A DNA stretch of 5,576 nucleotides, from positions 1 through 5,576 of the forward strand of contig DYKW01000120.1 of the NCBI GenBank assembly GCA_020722405.1, written 5' to 3'. The notes beneath the pieces were generated by a model that did no database searches, had not been told where the DNA came from, and saw only the letters and a program-made list of their open reading frames with translations. Positions 1 to 5,576 of the stretch are shown piece after piece (the first letter of the stretch is position 1; each line of letters starts with the position of its first letter). The position numbers and the translations under genes were made by a program. This DNA comes from Anaerolinea thermophila (lineage in GTDB: Bacteria; Chloroflexota; Anaerolineae; Anaerolineales; DRKV01).

Positions 1-1
1 T

Positions 2-57
2 TAGTCGCGTAGTTTGGTAGTCGGGTGGTCGGCCGGTTGGGTGGTTGGGTAGTCAGT
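2..57. repeat. Degenerate 8-bp tandem repeat, seven units
   Basis: Seven consecutive 8-base units stay in phase without any insertion: TAGTCGCG, TAGTTTGG, TAGTCGGG, TGGTCGGC, CGGTTGGG, TGGTTGGG and TAGTCAGT. The consensus is T(A/G)GT(C/T)GGG. The period is not a multiple of three and no gene spans it, so it is non-coding. It lies downstream of the TreS gene and touches the left edge, so it may continue outside. I recall similar GTAGTCGGGTAGTC-type runs in intergenic DNA of Chloroflexota and some cyanobacteria, but I did not check this. The function is unknown. Confidence 0.75.
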
Positions 58-176
58 AGAGAGCGGGCGCCTAAAGGCTGAAAACTGACGCCTGTCCCGG
101 AATTCATCCCCTTACTGAGGACTTTTCCGCAACCAAATGTCACTGCGAGTAGCCGCGTCGGAAATATTCAGACACC
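58..176. other. Non-coding region downstream of treS
   Basis: This stretch follows the TreS stop codon on the minus strand. It contains no credible gene: the only open frame crossing it (112-384, minus) is mostly TreS read out of frame. A CTGAAAACTGACG string at 79-91 resembles the CTGAAAACTGAAAA intergenic repeats that I recall from the same kinds of genome as the 8-bp repeat beside it. No GC-rich hairpin followed by a T run is visible, so I cannot place the operon terminator here. Confidence 0.5.
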
Positions 177-1772
177 TCAAGTTGTCGAGATGCGGCCCCA
201 CCAGTAGCCGTAGGGGGGCAGCGTGAGGTGTCCCTGCACGATGCGCTCGTCTAGCAGGCCGGTAAAGCGGCCAGTGGGCAGGGGAATGGTTTGGGGGTGT
301 GCGCTCAAATTGTGGACGGCCAGCAGCGTTTCCTCGGGGCCAGGGCGCAGGAAGGCGGCTACCGCTTTGGGGGTTTCCAGCCACGTTAAATCGGCTTCGC
401 CAAAGGTGGGGTGTGCTTTGCGGAGGACAATCATGCGGCGGACGGTGTGCAGCAGGCTATTGGGATCGTCCATTTGGCTGGCGACGTTGACCTGCGCATA
501 GCCAGACACGGGGTCGTTGATGACCGGTGCGTAGGGCTGGGCCTCTGGGGGGGCGAATCCACCATGGGGCGGCTCGGCAACCCACTGCATGGGCGTCCGT
601 ACCCCCTCGCGGTCGGGGAGCCAGATGTTATCTCCCATGCCGATTTCATCCCCGTAGTAAAGGGTGGGTGCGCCTGGCAGACTGAACAGCAGGGAGTACA
701 GTAATTCGATTTTGCGGTGGTCGTTGTTCATCAGGGGGGCTAAGCGGCGACGAATCCCCAGGTTGAGGCGCATACGCGGCTCCGGGGCGTACGTTTCCCA
801 CAGGAATTGGCGCACTTCGGGGGAGACCATCTCCAGGGTGAGTTCGTCGTGGCAACGCAGGAAAGTCGCCCACTGGCAATTGGCGGGCAAAGGCGGTGTA
901 CGGCGCATAACTTCCACAATCGGGGTGCGGTCGGCTTGCGCCAGCGCCTGGTAGAGACGCGGCATGAGCGGGAAGTGGAAGTTCATGTGCATTTCATCGC
1001 CCTCCCCAAAGTAAGGGCGCACATCTTCCGGCCACTGGTTGGCTTCGCTGAGCAAGACCGCCTGTGGGTTGATTTGCGCTACGAAAGCGCGGAAACGTTT
1101 GAGGTAGGCGTGGGTTTCAGGGAGATTTTCGCAGTTTGTGCCCTCACGCTCGAACAAATAGGGCGGCGCATCGACGCGAAAACCGTCAATGCCCAGTTCC
1201 AGCCAAAAGCGTGCCACGTTGAGCATTTCCTCTTGCACGGCTGGGTTATCGAAGTTGAGGTCCGGCTGACTGCTGTAAAAGCGGTGCCAGTAGTACTGCC
1301 CGGCCTGTTCATCCCAAGTCCAATTGGACGTTTCGGTGTCCAGGAAGATGATGCGGGCTTCTTTGTACTTCTGGTCGCTGTCGCTCCACACGTAGTAATC
1401 TCGGTAGGGGCTGTTGCGGTCGGCACAGGCAGCCTGAAACCAGGGGTGCTGGTCGGAGGTGTGGTTGAGCACTAAATCCGTAATGACGCGCAAGCCGCGG
1501 GCGTGCGCGGCGCGGATAAGCGCTTCGAAGTCTGCCAGGATGCCGTAATCGGGGTGAATGTCGTAATAATCGGCGATGTCGTAGCCGTCATCCTTGAGTG
1601 GGGAAGGGTAGATTGGCAATAACCACAGACAATCAACGCCCAAAAACTGAAGGTAATCGAGTTTTTCGATTACGCCACGCAGATCGCCGTGTCCATCAGC
1701 GTTGCTATCGCGAAATGCGCGTACGTAGAGTTCGTAGAAAATGGCATTTTTGTACCAGGGGGTTTTGTTCAT
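177..1772 (-). CDS. treS: Trehalose synthase (maltose alpha-D-glucosyltransferase), GH13
   Basis: This cytoplasmic enzyme (EC 5.4.99.16) reversibly converts maltose to trehalose by intramolecular transfer of glucose. The 531-residue protein has a TreS-type N-terminus (WYKNAIFYELYVRAFRDSN, 6-24) and the usual GH13 regions: DLVLNH (99-104), GFRVDA with nucleophile D201, LLSEANQW with acid/base E243, and HDE with transition-state stabiliser D309. TreS hallmarks that set it apart from amylases and alpha-glucosidases are YLFEREGTNCENLPETH (205-221), ELTLEMV (310-316), PRMRLNLGIRRRLAPL (332-347) and GDNIWLPDREGVRTPMQW (380-397). A C-terminal beta domain ends in LPPYGYWWGR, so the protein is complete. 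It is somewhat shorter than the roughly 570-600 residues of stand-alone relatives and has no fused maltokinase. P203 and C307 replace residues that I expect to be hydrophobic and Asn. The gene starts one base after the GH1 stop, with only a weak GGA upstream, so translational coupling is likely. No signal peptide is present. Confidence 0.93.
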   Translation of the reverse strand: MNKTPWYKNAIFYELYVRAFRDSNADGHGDLRGVIEKLDYLQFLGVDCLWLLPIYPSPLKDDGYDIADYYDIHPDYGILADFEALIRAAHARGLRVITDLVLNHTSDQHPWFQAACADRNSPYRDYYVWSDSDQKYKEARIIFLDTETSNWTWDEQAGQYYWHRFYSSQPDLNFDNPAVQEEMLNVARFWLELGIDGFRVDAPPYLFEREGTNCENLPETHAYLKRFRAFVAQINPQAVLLSEANQWPEDVRPYFGEGDEMHMNFHFPLMPRLYQALAQADRTPIVEVMRRTPPLPANCQWATFLRCHDELTLEMVSPEVRQFLWETYAPEPRMRLNLGIRRRLAPLMNNDHRKIELLYSLLFSLPGAPTLYYGDEIGMGDNIWLPDREGVRTPMQWVAEPPHGGFAPPEAQPYAPVINDPVSGYAQVNVASQMDDPNSLLHTVRRMIVLRKAHPTFGEADLTWLETPKAVAAFLRPGPEETLLAVHNLSAHPQTIPLPTGRFTGLLDERIVQGHLTLPPYGYWWGRISTT

Positions 1773-1773
1773 G

Positions 1774-3117
1774 TTAGCATTCCAGGCGGTTGTGTTGTAT
1801 TACCTGGCGGTACCAGTAGGCGCTTTGTTTCGGGATGCGTGCTAACGTATCGAAATTCACCCGTACAAGGCCAAAGCGCTGACTGTACCCGCGTTCCCAT
1901 TCGAGGTTATCGAAAATGCTCCACACAAAGTACCCTTGGACATTGGCGCCTTCCTCGATAGCGGCGTGCATCTGACAGAGGTGAGCGCGCAAAAAGGCGA
2001 TGCGCTCGTAATCCGCGACGAAGCCGTTCTCGTCGGGCTGATCGGGCAAGGCGCAGCCGTTCTCGGTGATGTAGAGTTTGGGGTTGTTGTAGCGAGTTTG
2101 CAGGTCGCGCAATCTGGCTCGCAGTCCGTAAGGATTTATGCCCCAGCCCATGGTGGTGAACCCCCATCCAGGGGCAACATAAGGGGTCAGGCGGGCTTTC
2201 AACCAGCCGCCGGAGATGTCGTAGGCGACGGTATCGGTGTTGTAGTAATTGATGCCGAGATAGTCTACCGTCCCGTGGATCTGTGTTAGATCGCCCGCGG
2301 CACGTCGGGGCGCGTGTGGCCCCAGCCAGTTGTAAAATGCTTCGGGGTAACAGCCATGGATGAGCGGGTCGAGGAAGATACTGTGCGTCTCGGCATAGAC
2401 GCGCTCGGTTGCGGCCAGGTCTTCGGGACGATTGCTGGCGGGTTGGACGTGGTTAAGGTTGAGAATCAATCCAATCTCGCCATCGTAATCGCCTTCACGG
2501 AAGATCTGTACGGCTTTGGCGTGGGCCAGCAACATGTGATGGGCAGCCTGATAGGCGGCTTGGGCATTGCAGATACCCGGTGCGTGGATGCCGTGGCCGT
2601 AACCCAAGAAAGCTGCCACCCAGGGCTCATTAAACGTTGCCCAGAGATGTATCCGGTCAGCCAGTTTATCGAAAACAACGCGAGCGTACTCGGCGAAGCG
2701 GTCGGTCAGGCTGCGCTCTGGCCAGCCGCCTTCGTCTTGCAGCGCCTGCGGCAGATCCCAGTGGTAAAGCGTAGCCTTAGGCCGGATACCATGCGCCAGC
2801 AAGGTATCCACCAGGCGATCGTAGAAATCCAGTCCTTTGGGGTTGAGTGCGCCGCGTCCGCGTGGCTGTACGCGCGGCCATGAGATGGTGAAGCTGTACC
2901 ACGGCAGTCCGAGTTCCGCCATCAAAGCGACGTCAGCCTCCATGTGATGATAATGGTCGCAAGCCACGTCGCCGGTGTGGCTGTTGAGCACGCGGTCGGG
3001 CTGACGCACGAAAGTGTCCCAGATGGAGGGGCCTTTGCCATCAGCATTCCAGGCGCCCTCAATTTGGTAGGCTGAGGCAGCAACGCCCCAGAGAAAGTTT
3101 TTGGAGAATTGGATCAT
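1774..3117 (-). CDS. Beta-glucosidase, glycoside hydrolase family 1
   Basis: This retaining beta-glycosidase would release the non-reducing beta-linked glucose, or galactose or fucose given GH1 promiscuity, from small glucosides such as cellobiose. The 447-residue length is normal for the family. The N-terminal signature FLWGVAASAYQIEGAWN (8-24) supplies Q18. YHWDLP (118-123) supplies H119, TFNEPW (161-166) holds acid/base E164, and YITENG (349-354) holds nucleophile E352. The aglycone-side block VWSIFDNLEW (398-407) supplies W399, E406 and W407. Glu and Trp at 406-407 are the pattern of plain beta-glucosidases; 6-phospho-beta-glucosidases have a different phosphate-binding set here, which fits delivery by an ABC importer and not a PTS. 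There is no signal peptide, so the enzyme is cytoplasmic. The start matches the family N-terminus, although no Shine-Dalgarno sequence precedes it. The gene follows the permeases after 146 bases and ends one base before treS. Substrate preference cannot be read from the sequence. Confidence 0.95.
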   Translation of the reverse strand: MIQFSKNFLWGVAASAYQIEGAWNADGKGPSIWDTFVRQPDRVLNSHTGDVACDHYHHMEADVALMAELGLPWYSFTISWPRVQPRGRGALNPKGLDFYDRLVDTLLAHGIRPKATLYHWDLPQALQDEGGWPERSLTDRFAEYARVVFDKLADRIHLWATFNEPWVAAFLGYGHGIHAPGICNAQAAYQAAHHMLLAHAKAVQIFREGDYDGEIGLILNLNHVQPASNRPEDLAATERVYAETHSIFLDPLIHGCYPEAFYNWLGPHAPRRAAGDLTQIHGTVDYLGINYYNTDTVAYDISGGWLKARLTPYVAPGWGFTTMGWGINPYGLRARLRDLQTRYNNPKLYITENGCALPDQPDENGFVADYERIAFLRAHLCQMHAAIEEGANVQGYFVWSIFDNLEWERGYSQRFGLVRVNFDTLARIPKQSAYWYRQVIQHNRLEC

Positions 3118-3170
3118 TGGTTTTGGGAGTTATCTGACTGTGTGCAGTGGTACGGCGTGCCCTTCCACCG

Positions 3171-3190
3171 GCGCTGTTTAACGTCAGCGC
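3171..3190. repeat. Inverted repeat, 6-bp arms, 8-base loop
   Basis: GCGCTG at 3171-3176 is the exact reverse complement of CAGCGC at 3185-3190, with 8 bases between. It lies 53 bases upstream of the GH1 start. No T run follows on the minus strand, so it does not look like an intrinsic terminator. It could be an operator half-site pair or a chance match; six bases is short. Confidence 0.35.
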
Positions 3191-3204
3191 GTTGGGAGAC
3201 AGGC

Positions 3205-3245
3205 AGGCCTCTATCTGGTTGAGGAGAGGATGAGGCGAGAGGCCT
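3205..3245. repeat. Inverted repeat, 8-bp arms, 25-base loop
   Basis: AGGCCTCT at 3205-3212 and AGAGGCCT at 3238-3245 are exact reverse complements. In the transcript this would form an 8-bp stem with a 25-base loop starting about 18 bases after the permease stop codon. There is no T run after it. It may slow 3'-end decay of the permease message or attenuate transcription into the GH1 gene, but this is inference. Confidence 0.4.
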
Positions 3246-3263
3246 CCTTAGCGCCGTTTGGGA

Positions 3264-4376
3264 TTATCCCTTCACCGAGCCGGCCAGCAGGCCGCGCACA
3301 AAATAACGCTGTAGGGAGAAGAACACAATTAGCGGCAGGGCCATCGAGACAAATGCCCCGGCGGTTAGCAGGTGCCAATCGTTGCCGCGTGAACCGACCA
3401 TTTCGGCCAGGCGCATGGTGAGTACCTGCACATCCGGTTTGGCGCCAATGAAAACCAGCGCCACCAGGTAATCGTTCCACACCCATAGAAATTGGAAGAT
3501 GGCGAAGGAGGCCAGCGCGGGGACCGAAAGGGGGAGGATTAGACGGGTAAAAATGGTGAAATGTGAAGCCCCGTCGATGAAGGCCGATTCCAGGATGTCG
3601 CGCGGTAGGCTTTTGATGTAGTTGAACAGCAGGTAGGTCGCCAGTGGTAGGCCAAACCCGGTGTGTGCCAGCCAGACTGCCAAGAAAGTGCCGTTCAGGT
3701 CTAGTTTGACGTAGTCCTGCAGGATGGGCACCAACGCGGTTTGCAAGGGGACAACCAGCAGCGCAACCACCAACACAAAGAGCAAACGGCGTCCCGGAAA
3801 ACGCATCCAGGCGAAACCATAGGCTGCGAAGGCGGCAATCAGGATGGGGATGACCGTTGCTGGAATGGTAACCGTCAGGCTGTTCAGAAAGGCCCCCACG
3901 AAGTTGTCACCTTGGACGGTTGTTATGCTGCCGTCGGGATTTTTCAATTCGAAACTTTTACCCTGTAGCACCTGCTTGTAGTTGTCGAGCGAAAAATCGG
4001 TGCGCGTCGTCCAGCGCTGCTCTTGAACTTCGATGTGCCCCAGGCGCTTATTCCCAACCCAGGTGATTTGCTGCCCTTGGGCGTTGGTCACACCTTTCCG
4101 GAACTCATCGAAGGTGCCGGTAACCCCCAGGATTTCCATGCTCCCATTGGGGTCCAGGCCCTCAGGGATATCCATCTCGGAGACCTTGACCCATTCCTTG
4201 TGTGGGGAAATGGCCCACCAACCGGATGTTTGGATGTCGAAACGGTTGCGGAAGGAGGAAACCAGCACCCCTAGCGTAGGGATGGTCCACACCGCTACAA
4301 TGAGAAACAGCGTTCCGTTGACGAGGAGATCCGAAATGAGTTTTTGACGTTTGTTGCCAGATGGTTTTGTGCTCAT
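3264..4376 (-). CDS. Sugar ABC transporter permease, MalG/AglG-like, with large extracytoplasmic insert
   Basis: This is the second membrane subunit of a CUT1-type carbohydrate importer, working in the cytoplasmic membrane as a heterodimer with the product of the gene just upstream. The 370 residues show about six hydrophobic segments by eye (near 18-41, 160-190, 197-219, 228-252, 285-310 and 336-356). The cytoplasmic EAA loop that docks the ATPase reads ESAFIDGA at 263-270, followed by LILP (279-282). The C-terminus ends in RYFVRGLLAGSVKG, typical of MalG-family proteins. It is about 90 residues longer than an ordinary MalG-type permease because roughly 115 residues (42-158) lie between the first and second membrane segments. 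As I recall, AglG-type alpha-glucoside permeases have the same extension, and the segment AFLNSLTVTIPATVIPILIA (162-181) also fits that group. The start codon is one base after the upstream stop and has a strong Shine-Dalgarno sequence. Substrate assignment to alpha-glucosides is inference. Confidence 0.93.
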   Translation of the reverse strand: MSTKPSGNKRQKLISDLLVNGTLFLIVAVWTIPTLGVLVSSFRNRFDIQTSGWWAISPHKEWVKVSEMDIPEGLDPNGSMEILGVTGTFDEFRKGVTNAQGQQITWVGNKRLGHIEVQEQRWTTRTDFSLDNYKQVLQGKSFELKNPDGSITTVQGDNFVGAFLNSLTVTIPATVIPILIAAFAAYGFAWMRFPGRRLLFVLVVALLVVPLQTALVPILQDYVKLDLNGTFLAVWLAHTGFGLPLATYLLFNYIKSLPRDILESAFIDGASHFTIFTRLILPLSVPALASFAIFQFLWVWNDYLVALVFIGAKPDVQVLTMRLAEMVGSRGNDWHLLTAGAFVSMALPLIVFFSLQRYFVRGLLAGSVKG

Positions 4377-4377
4377 T

Positions 4378-5508
4378 TTAGAAAGCCTCCTCTTCGCGGA
4401 ACTGTTTCAAATTGTAAATCATCACCGGTACGACGGCCAGCAGTAACAGAAATGCGATGGCAGCCGCAAGGCCTTTGTTTTGGTTGGTAAAGGCCTGCCG
4501 GTAAAACTGGGTAGCGATGACGTGCGTGCCGAATTGTCCGCCGGTCATCACCCACACCACATCGAATATCTTAAGGGAGAAGATTAACACGGTGGTAGTG
4601 ACAGTAATGATGGTGCTGCGGATATAAGGCAGCATGATGCGGAAGAAAATCTGGATTTCGTTCGCCCCATCCACGCGCGCGGCCTCCAATAAATCATCGG
4701 GAATGCCCTTGATGGCCGCGGAGAAAATCACCATGGCGAAGCCGGTCTGCATCCAGATCATGACCACAATTAGGAACAGGTTATTCCAGGGTTGCAGCAT
4801 GGCCGTCCAGGCTTGGGGCTCCTGCCCCAGGGCTACCCAGATGGCATTCAACAAACCGATTTGAGGGTCATTGATGTCGCGCACCGCGTACACAAAATTC
4901 CAGATAACCCCCGCACCGACCATCGAAATCGCCATGGGCATAAAAATCAACCCTTTGGCAATGTTTTCGAAGTGACTGCGGTCGGCCAATACGGCGATGA
5001 GCAGGCCGAAGATGATTGTCAAACTGGCGCCGAAAATAATCCACATCAGGTTGTTGCGAAACGAGAGCAACATGTCTCGCTCGGTGAAGATGGCGACGTA
5101 GTTTGCCAATCCGACAAAGGCTTCTCCTTGTCGGTCGTACAGACTGATGCGGAAGGTGCGCAGCGCTGGGAGCGCCAGGTACCAGGTCAACACGGCAATT
5201 GCCGGACCAACGAAGACGTAGGGCTGCAATCGGCGTACCCAGATCGGGGAAAAACGTTCAACCAGCCAGTTGGCTACTACGTACAACAAGGCTGCCCCGC
5301 CAACGCCCCACACGATGGCCCCCACCGAAATAACCGCCTTTTGCGTGTTGTTATCTGGGATGGCATCTCGTAGCCAGCGGAAGCCCAGCACCAGCAGCCC
5401 AAAGGTGACAATTGGGACGATGAGCGAAACAACCAGCCGCCCTAACGTGCTGACCAACCACTCTCCCACACCTTTGGCGGGTGCGTTGAAGTTTTGAGGT
5501 GCTTGCAT
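4378..5508 (-). CDS. Sugar ABC transporter permease, MalF/AglF-like
   Basis: This is the first membrane subunit of the CUT1-type importer. With the start used here the protein has 376 residues and about eight hydrophobic segments by eye (near 24-44, 57-82, 97-118, 152-176, 186-207, 242-264, 297-320 and 347-367), the MalF topology. The EAA loop for ATPase contact reads EAARVDGA at 275-282, followed by IMLP (291-294). The segments LIFMPMAISMVGAGVIWNFVY (in 187-207) and GFAMVIFSAAIKGIPDD (256-272) recall AglF-type alpha-glucoside permeases. An open frame continues two codons upstream to a TTG at 5512-5514, but that TTG abuts the AAGGAG ribosome binding site, whereas the ATG at 5506-5508 is 6 bases from it, so the ATG was chosen. 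No binding protein or ATPase gene is visible; the binding protein probably lies beyond the right edge. Confidence 0.93.
   Translation of the reverse strand: MQAPQNFNAPAKGVGEWLVSTLGRLVVSLIVPIVTFGLLVLGFRWLRDAIPDNNTQKAVISVGAIVWGVGGAALLYVVANWLVERFSPIWVRRLQPYVFVGPAIAVLTWYLALPALRTFRISLYDRQGEAFVGLANYVAIFTERDMLLSFRNNLMWIIFGASLTIIFGLLIAVLADRSHFENIAKGLIFMPMAISMVGAGVIWNFVYAVRDINDPQIGLLNAIWVALGQEPQAWTAMLQPWNNLFLIVVMIWMQTGFAMVIFSAAIKGIPDDLLEAARVDGANEIQIFFRIMLPYIRSTIITVTTTVLIFSLKIFDVVWVMTGGQFGTHVIATQFYRQAFTNQNKGLAAAIAFLLLLAVVPVMIYNLKQFREEEAF
4386..4392 (-). promoter_or_regulatory. Ribosome binding site of the MalG-like permease
   Basis: GAGGAGG on the minus strand lies 9 bases before the ATG at 4374-4376, inside the last codons of the upstream permease gene (its Glu-Glu-Ala stretch). 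The strong site and the one-base gap between stop and start suggest efficient coupled translation, which keeps the two subunits at similar levels. Confidence 0.8.
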
Positions 5509-5514
5509 ATTCAA

Positions 5515-5520
5515 CTCCTT
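5515..5520 (-). promoter_or_regulatory. Ribosome binding site that decides the MalF-like start
   Basis: AAGGAG on the minus strand is followed by the six bases TTGAAT and then ATG (5506-5508). The six-base spacer is in the normal range. A TTG start at 5512-5514 would have no spacer at all, so the shorter protein is favoured. Confidence 0.85.
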
Positions 5521-5576
5521 GTGCCCTTGAGTCTTCGTGGTGAAATTTCTGTAAAAAAACCTTTGCGTCTCTGCGT
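5521..5576. repeat. Candidate interspersed intergenic repeat fragment
   Basis: The plus-strand text contains GTCTTCGTGGTGAAA, a seven-A run (5553-5559) and CTTTGCGTCTCTGCGT at the window edge, with the short direct repeat TGCGTCTCTGCGT inside it. Strings of this style (TTCGTGG...TTTGCGTCTCTGCGTC) are ones that I recall as recurring intergenic sequences in several bacterial groups including Chloroflexota. It lies directly upstream of the ribosome binding site of the first permease gene and is cut by the window edge. No promoter is evident in it. The repeat status rests on recall and not on a second copy in this window. Confidence 0.4.

Larger units (their letters stand above)
3118..3263. other. 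Intergenic gap between permease and GH1 gene
   Basis: This is the only sizeable gap inside the gene cluster; the other two internal junctions are one base each. It holds two inverted repeats (listed separately) and an AAGGAGG string on the minus strand just after the permease stop, which is not followed by a start codon at a usable distance. No clear -35/-10 pair and no T run after a hairpin was found. A promoter, attenuator or operator for the GH1-treS pair could sit here, but the sequence alone does not show which. Confidence 0.5.

Noticed and set aside
124..164. Inverted repeat TTTCCG/CGGAAA downstream of treS as a terminator
   Set aside because: The arms are only six bases, the loop is 29 bases and no T run follows on the transcribed strand, so it is not a convincing intrinsic terminator.
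112..384. Open frame of 90 codons on the minus strand crossing the treS stop
   Set aside because: Most of it is treS read in another frame; the Pro- and Arg-rich product has no recognisable features and no ribosome binding site was seen.
807..1475. Open frame of 222 codons on the plus strand, opposite treS
   Set aside because: It is in the register where each codon is the exact reverse complement of a TreS codon. Stops there need TTA, CTA or TCA codons in treS, which are scarce in this GC-rich gene, so long frames arise by default. The opposite strand encodes an unmistakable TreS.
2314..2883. Open frame of 189 codons on the plus strand, opposite the GH1 gene
   Set aside because: It has the same codon-complement register relative to the GH1 gene and no recognisable domain, so it is a shadow of a conserved gene.
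3246..3252. AAGGAGG on the minus strand after the permease stop as a ribosome binding site of a small gene
   Set aside because: No ATG, GTG or TTG follows at a usable distance, so no small gene can be supported.
4792..5373. Open frame of 193 codons on the plus strand, opposite the MalF-like gene
   Set aside because: It is again in the codon-complement register. The translated product is rich in polar residues and matches no family that I recognise, while the minus strand encodes a clear permease.
5509..5514. TTG start two codons upstream of the chosen MalF-like ATG
   Set aside because: The TTG lies directly against the AAGGAG ribosome binding site with no spacer, whereas the ATG at 5506-5508 has a normal 6-base spacer.

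Overview
The window holds four complete protein genes, all on the minus strand, so transcription runs from the right edge to the left. In that order they are: an eight-segment MalF-type sugar ABC permease (4378-5508), its MalG-type partner with a large extracytoplasmic insertion (3264-4376), a GH1 beta-glucosidase (1774-3117) and a GH13 trehalose synthase, TreS (177-1772). No RNA gene, CRISPR array, transposase or prophage gene was seen.

Layout. The right edge (5509-5576) carries the ribosome binding site of the first permease and, further upstream, a repeat-like non-coding sequence. The two permease genes are one base apart. A 146-base gap with two inverted repeats separates them from the enzyme pair, which are again one base apart. 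The left 176 bases are non-coding and begin with seven in-phase copies of a degenerate 8-bp repeat.

How the genes may work together. The permeases resemble the AglF/AglG branch of the CUT1 (MalFGK-type) carbohydrate importers, which is known for alpha-glucosides such as maltose, sucrose and trehalose. Neither the binding protein nor the ATPase is in the window. The binding protein would be expected just beyond the right edge; the ATPase may be a shared MsmK/MalK-type protein encoded elsewhere. The two enzymes have no signal peptide and should act on imported disaccharides in the cytoplasm. TreS interconverts maltose and trehalose, and the GH1 enzyme releases glucose from beta-linked glucosides. 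The set therefore looks like a glucoside uptake and processing operon that handles both alpha and beta linkages.

Organism. The DNA is bacterial and moderately GC-rich by eye. AglFG-like permeases next to TreS and GH1, together with low-complexity intergenic repeats of the TAGTCGGG and TTTGCGTCTCTGCGT kinds, suggest a member of the Chloroflexota (for example Anaerolineae, Caldilineae or Ardenticatenia). This is inference from recalled patterns and was not tested by a search.

I found no convincing new biological system. The points most worth a second look are the mixed alpha/beta operon content, the two unlicensed-looking substitutions beside the TreS active site, the 8-bp repeat, and the gap in front of the GH1 gene.
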